Shown: positions 9,136-16,051 of the stretch, piece after piece
Layout of the letters: each line of letters opens with the position of its first letter
How positions within the stretch are numbered: position 1 is the stretch's first letter
Assembly: GCF_016865235.1 (NCBI RefSeq)
Contig: NZ_CP064030.1
Coordinates: 4,278,001-4,342,000 of the forward strand
DNA from: Dyella caseinilytica
Lineage (GTDB): Bacteria > Pseudomonadota > Gammaproteobacteria > Xanthomonadales > Rhodanobacteraceae
DNA length: 64,000 nt
Direction: 5' to 3'
Notes under the pieces: generated by a model
The model's database searches: none
What the model was told of the DNA's origin: nothing
What the model saw: the letters and a program-made list of their open reading frames with translations, nothing else
Translations under genes and position numbers: made by a program

Positions 9136-10131
9136 TCAATGAGCGTGCTGACCGTCCAAATACAGGCCAGCAGCGCCGATGACTCCGAGCTGGCCGTGCT
9201 CCATCAGTCGTACAGGTACTTGCTGCAGAAAAGGGCGCATCACGCCCTTATTGAAGAAACGCTCGGCAAATGTGCTCGTGAGCAGCAGGTCACGGATCTG
9301 CGGCAGGATGCCGCCAGCGAGATATACCCCGCCGCGCGCGCCATACAGCAGCACGAGATCACCGACAAAGCTGCCAAGCAATCCGCAAAATACGTTCAGT
9401 GCTTCCACGGCTGCCGCATCACTACGCTCCAGCGCGCTGCGCGTCACATCGGCAGGCATCTGCAGGTTGGGCGTGACGCCTCGCAGCGTGCAGATGGCGT
9501 GGTAGAGATTGATCAAGCCCGGACCGGACAATGCGTGCTCGAATGAAACATGGGCGCGATCACGCGCCAGCAGCCGCAAAATCTCGATCTCCAGTTCGTT
9601 ACCGGGCGCCAGCGCCACTTGACCTGCTTCCGTGGCGAGTACCGTCGCGTGCGGTTTACCGGGAAGCAGCACGGCAGAGCCAAGCCCTGTGCCCGGCCCC
9701 ATCACCAACACCGGCCCTTCCACTTGCGGGGCGGCGGTTTCGATCACCGACACGGTGTCGGCCTGTGTCATGAATTGCGTGGCGTAGGCCACGGCTTCGA
9801 AATCGTTGATGACGGCAAGGCTGTTGATGCCCAGCGATTCGCGGATGTCGCGAATGGACACCGGCCACGGCAGGTTGTCGTTGACGATGGCATCGCCCAG
9901 CACATAGCCGGCGCTGGCGACAGCACAGTGCTCCACATGTGTGCCGGCACTGAGCTGCGTGACGAAATCCTTCAGCACCGCGGTGAGACTGGGCCATTCG
10001 GCGCAGGCGTAGCGGCGGTATTCGAGCACGGTGACCGGACGGTGTCCGTCCGGACGGGGGCTAATGAGGCCGATGCGCGCATGGGTGCCGCCTACGTCGG
10101 CGGCCAGAAAAGCCCGCTCCAGAGACGGCAT
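9136..10131 (-). CDS. Glucokinase-family sugar kinase (probable GlcNAc or glucose kinase)
   Basis: About 331 residues with the Glk-family (PF02685) phosphate-binding start LAADVGGTHARIGLI and the later GPGTGLGSA motif. It would phosphorylate a cytoplasmic hexose with ATP. In this locus GlcNAc is the most likely substrate, since NagA needs GlcNAc-6-P, but glucose cannot be excluded. The start is uncertain: the ATG at 10131 lacks a clear SD, while an upstream in-frame GTG at 10164 directly follows a purine-rich GGAGGGGGC. It is divergent from nagP across a shared regulatory region, and reads toward the TonB receptor 125 bp downstream. Confidence 0.85.
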   Translation of the reverse strand: MPSLERAFLAADVGGTHARIGLISPRPDGHRPVTVLEYRRYACAEWPSLTAVLKDFVTQLSAGTHVEHCAVASAGYVLGDAIVNDNLPWPVSIRDIRESLGINSLAVINDFEAVAYATQFMTQADTVSVIETAAPQVEGPVLVMGPGTGLGSAVLLPGKPHATVLATEAGQVALAPGNELEIEILRLLARDRAHVSFEHALSGPGLINLYHAICTLRGVTPNLQMPADVTRSALERSDAAAVEALNVFCGLLGSFVGDLVLLYGARGGVYLAGGILPQIRDLLLTSTFAERFFNKGVMRPFLQQVPVRLMEHGQLGVIGAAGLYLDGQHAH

Positions 10132-10260
10132 CGATTGCGCATTGCCACGTATCACAGCCTGAGCCACGCCCCCTCCCCGAGTGTTTTCTGCCGCGCCTGT
10201 CTTGCGAAACCCGTCGCACCCTTCCCAAGAGCGACTTCGTTGGCGGAGTCTGGTCACGAA

Positions 10261-10275
10261 TGACAACGCTGTCAA
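10261..10275. promoter_or_regulatory. Candidate LacI-type (NagQ) operator before the kinase
   Basis: TGACAACGCTGTCA is a near-perfect palindrome with the central CG typical of LacI-family operators. Read on the minus strand it includes a TTGACA box that could be the kinase -35 element. A related half site, TTGACAACGTTAT, overlaps the nagP -35 box at 10494. Assignment to NagQ is inference from linkage. Confidence 0.5.
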
Positions 10276-10390
10276 CAGGTCGTAAAGATTAGCTTCAACG
10301 GATGTTTGCGGCGCTGCGAAAGGCGACCTGTCACCCTCATCGGTGAAATTATCTAATTAATTGAATTTAAATGGATAAATTGAAATGCAC

Positions 10391-10408
10391 GTAGGTCATA
10401 AGACCTAC
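10391..10408. promoter_or_regulatory. Perfect palindrome GTAGGTC-ATAA-GACCTAC
   Basis: Seven-base arms around ATAA, located between the two divergent promoters. The core resembles GntR/NagR-type sites (GGTC...GACC). No GntR regulator gene is in the window, so the cognate protein would be encoded elsewhere. Confidence 0.5.
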
Positions 10409-10493
10409 CTTTTGAAGTGCTGCAATGCATCACATTTTGTTCGTCGATGTGGCGGGATGACGCACGTTGTCGGCCGCCGTTCTTCACCATCGA

Positions 10494-10520
10494 TTGACAA
10501 CGTTATGCCTTGAGGACAAT
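10494..10520 (+). promoter_or_regulatory. Probable nagP promoter
   Basis: A perfect -35 box TTGACA at 10494-10499 is followed after 15 bases by GACAAT (10515-10520, four of six matches to TATAAT). The predicted transcript start is near 10527, giving a leader of about 60 bases. Confidence 0.45.
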
Positions 10521-10587
10521 AAAGGTCGGCACAGTAGAGGGTGCCGCGCGGTGTTCGTCGGCATCGGGTCTTTTACGGGGAGTGTTC

Positions 10588-11874
10588 ATGTCGTCCACCA
10601 CTTACACTGCCGGCGCGCCACGCACGTCGACATTGCTGCCGATGATGATCATCGGTGTGCTGTTCTTCATCATGGGGTTCTTCACCTGGCTCAATGGGCC
10701 ACTGATTTCGTTCGTGAAAGTGGCTTTTACACTCGACGACATCAATGCTTTCCTGGTGCCTTTTGCGTTTTACGTTTCCTACTTCGTCCTTGCATTGCCA
10801 GCAGGCGCGGTACTGAAGCGCACTGGCATGAAAAAAGGCATGGTGCTGGGTCTTTTCATCATGGCCATCGGCGCTGCGCTGTTCGGGGAGTTCGTGCGCA
10901 TTCGCATCTATCCGGGTGCACTGTCTGGCTTGTTTGTCATCGGTGCAGGCTTGTCGCTGCTGCAGACGGCATCCAATCCGTACATCAGCATTCTTGGTCC
11001 GATCGATAGCGCCGCGCAGCGCATTGCGTTGATGGGCATCTGCAACAAAGTAGCTGGCGCGCTGGCGCCGCTCGCGTTTGGTGCGCTGGTGATGGCGGGC
11101 ATCGATTCGTTCCTGGACCAGGTCACCAAGATGGCCGAAGGTCCGGCGCGCGAAACCTTGCTCAATGAATTTGCCGCGCGCGTGTTCTGGCCTTACATGA
11201 GCCTGGCCGGGTTGCTGGTGGTGCTGGCGCTGTGGATCCTCTTTTCCTCACTGCCGGAAATCAAGCCTTCCGGTGCCAATAGCGAACGTTCCATCGGGCA
11301 CGGCAAAGGCGGCATTTTCAGCTTTCCCCACTTGTGGCTGGGCGTGCTTTGCTTGTTCCTCTATGTGGGCGTGGAAGTGATGGCGGGCGATGCCATCAAC
11401 ACTTACGGCCAGGGCTTTGGTTTGCCGCTGCAAGTGACCTCGCATTTCACCACTTACACCATGGCCGCCATGCTGGCGGGCTACTTGTTTGGCTCGGCGC
11501 TGATTCCGCGCTTCATTTCGCAGCAGAGCTACCTGGCCGTGTCGGCCGTGCTCGGCGTGCTGTTCGCCGTCGGCGCTTTTGTTACGCATGGCTATGTATC
11601 GGTCGGATTTGTCGCCGCGCTTGGTTTTGCCAACGCCATGATGTGGCCGGCCATCTTCCCACTGGCGATCAAGGGGCTGGGCAGCCATACCGAACTGGGT
11701 TCGGCGCTGCTGATCATGGGTATTGTCGGCGGCGCGCTACTACCGCAGGCCTTTGTGCACCTTAAGCAGTACATCGACTTCCAGCTGGCTTTCGTGATTG
11801 TCATAGTGCCGTGCTATCTGTACATCCTGTACTACGGCATGCGCGGCCATAACGTGGGTACCCGCGCCAGATAA
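10588..11874 (+). CDS. nagP: MFS sugar permease, FucP/NagP type
   Basis: An inner membrane transporter of 428 residues with about 12 helices. The start at 10588 has a good SD (GGGGAG, 7 bases away); the longer in-frame extension runs back into the promoter. The N-terminal segment GVLFFIMGFFTWLNGPLI and the internal QTASNPYISILGP motif are typical of the FucP-like sugar:proton symporters that include NagP of Shewanella and Xanthomonas. It probably brings GlcNAc into the cytoplasm. It ends exactly where structured element 1 begins, and is followed by nagQ. Confidence 0.92.
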   Translation: MSSTTYTAGAPRTSTLLPMMIIGVLFFIMGFFTWLNGPLISFVKVAFTLDDINAFLVPFAFYVSYFVLALPAGAVLKRTGMKKGMVLGLFIMAIGAALFGEFVRIRIYPGALSGLFVIGAGLSLLQTASNPYISILGPIDSAAQRIALMGICNKVAGALAPLAFGALVMAGIDSFLDQVTKMAEGPARETLLNEFAARVFWPYMSLAGLLVVLALWILFSSLPEIKPSGANSERSIGHGKGGIFSFPHLWLGVLCLFLYVGVEVMAGDAINTYGQGFGLPLQVTSHFTTYTMAAMLAGYLFGSALIPRFISQQSYLAVSAVLGVLFAVGAFVTHGYVSVGFVAALGFANAMMWPAIFPLAIKGLGSHTELGSALLIMGIVGGALLPQAFVHLKQYIDFQLAFVIVIVPCYLYILYYGMRGHNVGTRAR

Positions 11875-12141
11875 GAGCCTGCTTAGGGTCTCGGCGTGGC
11901 CCGCGCCGGGATCTGTTTGCCTGTCGGGCAAGGAGGAACGACGGCGTGTATGTCGATACACAACTGAGTGAGGACACAGCTCGGAGGGCAAACAGACCCG
12001 GCCCTTCGGGTTGTCACGGAGCGGCCGCCATGCGGCAGCGCGCGACTTGGCCATACATTGAGTATGGCGCTGCGCCTCGCACTACCACCTGCCGGCCGCT
12101 CCGTGACAACGCGGGCTACGTCGAGACCCTAAACAGGCTCT
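11874..12141. repeat. Structured intergenic element 1: nested inverted repeats between nagP and nagQ
   Basis: Outer arms 11874-11893 and 12122-12141 pair at 19 of 20 positions. Inside are two further long stem-loops. One pairs 11905-11921 with 11987-12002 (one bulged base) and carries a small hairpin GTGTAT-GTCG-ATACAC at 11946-11961. The other pairs 12010-12027 with 12093-12110 perfectly over 18 bp and carries GCCATAC-ATTGA-GTATGGC at 12050-12068. The whole folds as a three-way junction starting at the last base of the nagP stop codon. Frames crossing it are not credible genes. Confidence 0.85.
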
Positions 12142-12252
12142 AAGGCATAATCTGGATGTCAGACGCCGTTACGCTTGCATCCACCACTCGACCCGCCGAC
12201 GGGACGCGGCGCATCCTCAGGATGCCCGCCCCAAACCCGGGAGGAACCCCCG

Positions 12253-13281
12253 TTGCACAGTCCCACTATCAAGGATGTAGCGAAGCACGCTGGCGTCTCG
12301 CTGAAAACCGTCTCCCGCGTCATCAATCACGAGGCCGCGGTGCGGCCCGAGACACGCGAGAAGGTGGAACGGGCGATCGAACAGCTCGGCTATCGCCCGG
12401 ACCCTTCCGCCCGCAGCCTGCGCAGCAGCACACACGCCTACGCGATCGGCCTGGTTTACGACAATCCGAACGCGCATTACGTGATCGACATGCAGAACGG
12501 CGTGCTGTCGGCCTGCCGCGAGCGGGGCTTCGGATTGCAGATCTATCCCTGCGATTCGACCGCGCCGGGGCTGGCCGAGGAACTGGTTTCGCTGGTGCAA
12601 CGCGCACGCCTTGCAGGTTTGATCCTGGCACCGCCGATGTCGGAACAGTCCGCGCTGCTGGCGACACTGAAGGCGCACGACGTGGATTTCGTCCGCATCA
12701 TCGCCGCGCGCGAAGATCCGAAGGACGGTATGCCCTGCGTCTATGTGGACGACCACGACGCGGCGTATGCGATCACCGAACACCTGATCCAGCTCGGCCA
12801 CACGCGCATCGGTTTCCTGTGGGGCGAACCGCATCACCGCTCCAGCCCGGAACGCTATCAGGGCTATGCGGATGCGCTGAAGGATTACGGCGTCGCGATC
12901 AACCGCAAACTGATCCTGCCCGGCCGCTACGCCTTCGACGACGGCTTCCGTGGTGCACGCAAGCTGCTTGCATTGAAGGAACCACCCACCGCCATTTTTG
13001 GCTGCAACGACGAAATCGCGGCGGGCGTGCTGGCCGCCGCACGTTCGGCGGGACTGGACGTGCCGTGGGATCTGTCCATTGCCGGATTCGAGGACAGTCC
13101 GTTTTCGAAGCAAGCGTGGCCGGCACTGACGACCGCGCGGCAATCAACCAGCGAAATTGGGCGGCATGCGGCTCTGCATTTGATCGGCGGTTTGCAGAAC
13201 CAGGACGCCGAACCCGCGAACGAAGGCTTTATGCCAGAACTGGTGGTGCGCGGATCGACCGCGCCGCCACGACAGACCTGA
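12253..13281 (+). CDS. nagQ: LacI family transcriptional regulator NagQ
   Basis: A regulator of 342 residues starting with TTG at 12253. This start is chosen because GGGAGGAA lies 6-8 bases upstream and the protein then opens directly with the LacI helix-turn-helix (SPTIKDVAKHAGVSLKTVSR); the upstream ATG at 12175 would add a non-conserved Pro-rich tail. The hinge helix (about residues 48-58) and a periplasmic-binding-protein-like effector domain follow. Known NagQ proteins of xanthomonads repress GlcNAc genes. Position between nagP and nagB-II supports local control. The rare TTG start may keep repressor levels low. Confidence 0.9.
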   Translation: MHSPTIKDVAKHAGVSLKTVSRVINHEAAVRPETREKVERAIEQLGYRPDPSARSLRSSTHAYAIGLVYDNPNAHYVIDMQNGVLSACRERGFGLQIYPCDSTAPGLAEELVSLVQRARLAGLILAPPMSEQSALLATLKAHDVDFVRIIAAREDPKDGMPCVYVDDHDAAYAITEHLIQLGHTRIGFLWGEPHHRSSPERYQGYADALKDYGVAINRKLILPGRYAFDDGFRGARKLLALKEPPTAIFGCNDEIAAGVLAAARSAGLDVPWDLSIAGFEDSPFSKQAWPALTTARQSTSEIGRHAALHLIGGLQNQDAEPANEGFMPELVVRGSTAPPRQT

Positions 13282-13501
13282 CAATACCCTCTCCCGATGA
13301 AGGAGAGAGCTGGGATGAGCGGCCGCAAAGGCCGTCATCCACAACGCTACTTCAGAAACATTTTCATTTCTTCTCGAACGCACTTGCCTGCCATACGGCG
13401 AGGTTGACTCCTCACCTCCATCCTCTCTTCCACGGAGCTACCTTCGGGTTGCCCAAAGGGGAGAGGAAGCAGAGCGTCGCGCGCATACCCCAGGAGCTAC
13501 C
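13282..13501. other. Intergenic region nagQ/nagB-II with short hairpins
   Basis: A hairpin CTCTCC...GGAGAG (13289-13307) could end the nagQ transcript, though no U tract follows. A second stem (about 13313-13340, arms GGATGA/TCATCC around GGCC...GGCC) follows. The 3' part supplies the nagB-II SD (AGGAG near 13492). No gene is visible. Confidence 0.5.
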
Positions 13502-14536
13502 ATGAAATCCGCTCGTGACACCCTGATGTACAACGAGGCGCAGGAAAGCGCCGCGACCGTCGAACGGCAGCTGACGCAGAATGCCTCCCTATTGCAAGCG
13601 CTCGGCGAGCGACTGCGCGCACAGCCGCCACGCTTCATTGTGACCTGTGCACGCGGCAGTTCCGATCATGCGGCGGCTTATGCGAAGTACGTGTTCGAAA
13701 CACGACTTGGCCTGGTGACTGCTTCCGCCTCACCGTCGATTTCTTCGATTTACGACGCGAATCTCAAGCTGGATGGCGCGCTGTTCGTTGCGATTTCGCA
13801 GTCGGGCAAGAGTCCCGACTTGCTTCGCAGCGCACAGGCCGCAAAAGAAGCCGGCGCTTATGTCGTCGCGATGGTCAATGTTGAGGATTCGCCGCTGGCC
13901 GGTCTCGCCGACACCGTGATTCCGTTGCGTGCCGGCCCGGAACGCAGCGTCGCGGCAACCAAGAGCTATCTCGCCACACTCGCTGCTGTGCTGCAGCTGA
14001 CCGCACACTGGAGCAATGACCAGGTGTTGCACGCTGCGGTGGCCCGCCTGCCGGACGATCTGCGCCGCGGCTGGGAAGGTGACTGGAGTCCGCTCGAACA
14101 TGGTCTCGTCGACGTGCACAACCTCTTTGTGGTCGGACGTGGTTACGGTTTCGGCGCCGCACTGGAAGCTGCGCTGAAATTGAAGGAAACCTGCGGCCTG
14201 CACGCCGAAGCCTTCAGTGCCGCAGAAGTGAAGCATGGTCCGATGGCCCTGATCGGCGCTGGCTTTCCGGTGCTGTTCCTTGCACAGGATGATGGCACGC
14301 TCGAAAACACGCTTTCCGTCGCCAATGAATTCCGTGCGCGCGGCGCACGCGTATGGGTGGCCGCGCCGGGGGCGGAAGGTGCGGATACGTTGCCGCTTCC
14401 CACGGGCATCGAACCGATCGTGACGCCGCTGCTTGCGGTGCAAAGTTTCTATCGCGCCGCCAGCGCCTTGGCGCTCGCGCGTGGTTACGATCCGGATGTA
14501 CCGCCCCATCTGCGCAAGGTCACGGAGACCGTTTAA
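13502..14536 (+). CDS. nagB-II: Glucosamine-6-phosphate deaminase, SIS-domain type (NagB-II)
   Basis: A protein of 344 residues with two SIS domains like the isomerase half of GlmS (AgaS family) but lacking a glutaminase domain. The motifs TCARGSSDHAA (about residues 42-52), ISQSGKSPDLL and the EVKHGPMALI segment in the second domain are characteristic. It would convert glucosamine-6-P to fructose-6-P and ammonia. The SD AGGAG lies 6 bases before the ATG. Structured element 2 follows immediately after its TAA. Confidence 0.93.
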   Translation: MKSARDTLMYNEAQESAATVERQLTQNASLLQALGERLRAQPPRFIVTCARGSSDHAAAYAKYVFETRLGLVTASASPSISSIYDANLKLDGALFVAISQSGKSPDLLRSAQAAKEAGAYVVAMVNVEDSPLAGLADTVIPLRAGPERSVAATKSYLATLAAVLQLTAHWSNDQVLHAAVARLPDDLRRGWEGDWSPLEHGLVDVHNLFVVGRGYGFGAALEAALKLKETCGLHAEAFSAAEVKHGPMALIGAGFPVLFLAQDDGTLENTLSVANEFRARGARVWVAAPGAEGADTLPLPTGIEPIVTPLLAVQSFYRAASALALARGYDPDVPPHLRKVTETV

Positions 14537-14803
14537 GGATGCTCCCGGGCGTTTTACGTAGATGGCATGATGTCCAGAGGGCCCACAGGCTGCGTTGCGC
14601 AGCGCCGGGAAGACTGGCTGTCTTGCCAAGCTGCGTGATACAGCCTGTGGGCCCTCTGGACATCACTCTTTGGGCCAGCTCTGTCCGTTCGCATTCCTTT
14701 GGCCCATCGTGTCGACAGACAGCCAGTCTGCCTTCGCCGATGGCCCTTTGGCCTGCGAACGGACAGAGCCGGCGACATCTACGTAAAACACCCGGGAGCA
14801 TCC
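14537..14803. repeat. Structured intergenic element 2: nested inverted repeats filling the nagB-II/nagA gap
   Basis: Outer arms 14537-14564 and 14776-14803 match at 27 of 28 positions. Arm A is a perfect 25-bp stem (14568-14592 with 14641-14665). Arm B pairs 14674-14693 with 14754-14773 at 19 of 20 positions. The loops of the two arms hold mutually complementary 13-base segments (14611-14623 and 14717-14729), each also able to form its own small hairpin. The left end abuts the nagB-II stop codon, and the right end contains GGGAG, the only SD-like sequence for nagA three bases further on. Confidence 0.9.
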
Positions 14804-14806
14804 TTC

Positions 14807-15967
14807 ATGCCTGCCAACCCCTTGCTCGCTCTCGTCAACGGACGCGTACTTGGCGATCACGGCCCACGTGAAGGCCTGGCCGTGCTCGTGCGCGGCAAGC
14901 GCATCGTTGCCGTCGTCGCGGATAACGACCCACGCCTCGCCGATGCGCAGCGTCATGATCTGCACGGCAACTTGCTACTGCCTGGCTTCATCGATGTGCA
15001 GGTGAATGGTGGCGGTGGATTGTTGTTCAACGATGCGCCCACAGCGGAAACGCTGCGCGGCATTGCCGCGGCACATCGCAAGTTCGGCACGACCGGCATG
15101 CTACCCACGCTGATCACCGATACGGCCGACATCATGCGCGCCGCACTCAATGCCGTGGATGACGCCATCGAACAGCAGGTGCCAGGCATCCTCGGCATCC
15201 ACGTGGAAGGGCCGTTCCTCGCCACCGCACGCAAAGGCATTCACAACGCCGATCTGTTCCGTTACCCGGATGAAGACGACATCGAAGCGCTCACCGCGCC
15301 TCGTAAAGCGGCTGTGATGCTGACGTTGGCACCGGATCAGGTATCCCCACTCACCATCGCACGCCTCAGCCAGGGCGGCGTGATTGTCGTGGCCGGCCAC
15401 ACCGCTGCCGATTACGCCACCACGCGCGCAGCGCTCGATGCCGGCGTACGCGGCTTTACGCACCTGTACAACGCGATGACGCCACTCAGCAGCCGTGATC
15501 CGGGCGTGGTCGGCGCAGCGCTGGATGATCCGCACAGCTGGTGCGGACTGATCGCTGACGGACATCATGTGCATCCTGCAACACTGCGTATTGCGATTGC
15601 CGCCAAAGCGCGCGGCAAGTGTGTATTGGTGACCGACGCCATGCCGCCTGTAGGCAGTGATCGTCCCGACTACGTCCTCAATGGCCAGACCATCACCATG
15701 CGTGATGGCATCTGCCAGAACGAAGCTGGCGTGCTCGCGGGCTCCGGACTCGACATGGCCAGCGCCGTGCGCAATACAGTGCAGATGCTGGGCTTGCCGC
15801 TGGCCGAAGCGTCACGGATGGCAAGCAGTTATCCGGCGGCGTGGCTCGGGCTTGAGCGCACGCATGGGCGCATTGCTGCCGGTTATCAGGCGGATTTGGC
15901 GGTGATGGACGATGGGTTGGTGGTGCGGGAAACGTGGGTGGGCGGTGTGGCTTATCCAGTGACCTGA
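14807..15967 (+). CDS. nagA: N-acetylglucosamine-6-phosphate deacetylase
   Basis: A protein of 386 residues of the amidohydrolase superfamily. It hydrolyses GlcNAc-6-P to glucosamine-6-P and acetate in the cytoplasm. Visible motifs are the GFIDVQVNGGGG metal/substrate segment (about residues 59-70), HVEGPFL with the metal-binding Glu, GHTAADY and HLYNAMTPL with metal-binding His residues, and LVTDAMPP with the catalytic Asp. The start at 14807 matches the family N-terminus; its SD (GGGAG at 14794-14798) lies in the outer arm of structured element 2, so translation may depend on that fold. Confidence 0.95.
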   Translation: MPANPLLALVNGRVLGDHGPREGLAVLVRGKRIVAVVADNDPRLADAQRHDLHGNLLLPGFIDVQVNGGGGLLFNDAPTAETLRGIAAAHRKFGTTGMLPTLITDTADIMRAALNAVDDAIEQQVPGILGIHVEGPFLATARKGIHNADLFRYPDEDDIEALTAPRKAAVMLTLAPDQVSPLTIARLSQGGVIVVAGHTAADYATTRAALDAGVRGFTHLYNAMTPLSSRDPGVVGAALDDPHSWCGLIADGHHVHPATLRIAIAAKARGKCVLVTDAMPPVGSDRPDYVLNGQTITMRDGICQNEAGVLAGSGLDMASAVRNTVQMLGLPLAEASRMASSYPAAWLGLERTHGRIAAGYQADLAVMDDGLVVRETWVGGVAYPVT

Positions 15968-15994
15968 GCGTATCTGCACAACACTCTTGTAGAT

Positions 15995-16028
15995 TGGGTT
16001 ACCCCGGACTTGATCCGGGAGTAACCCA
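15995..16028. terminator. Hairpin between converging nagA and LtaS-like gene
   Basis: Arms TGGGTTAC and GTAACCCA enclose a second stem CCCGG/CCGGG, giving about 13 bp with one bulge. There is no U tract on either strand, so it is a probable bidirectional transcript-end structure or a dispersed palindrome rather than a classic terminator. Confidence 0.6.
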
Positions 16029-16051
16029 CCGCACACACCGGCACATGCACG

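Larger units (their letters stand above)
10132..10587. other. Divergent regulatory region between sugar kinase and nagP
   Basis: A non-coding stretch of about 450 bases with an AT-rich core (10346-10386), a perfect 7-4-7 palindrome (10391-10408), and two TTGACA boxes, one facing each way, each embedded in a similar LacI-type half site (10261-10275 and 10494-10506). This is the natural control point for both arms of the GlcNAc locus. Confidence 0.7.

Noticed and set aside
11946..12143. Short open frames within structured element 1
   Set aside because: Generated by the inverted repeats; no SD and no conserved character.
14554..14801. Several open frames on both strands within structured element 2
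   Set aside because: Both strands stay open because the element is palindromic; coding is not supported.
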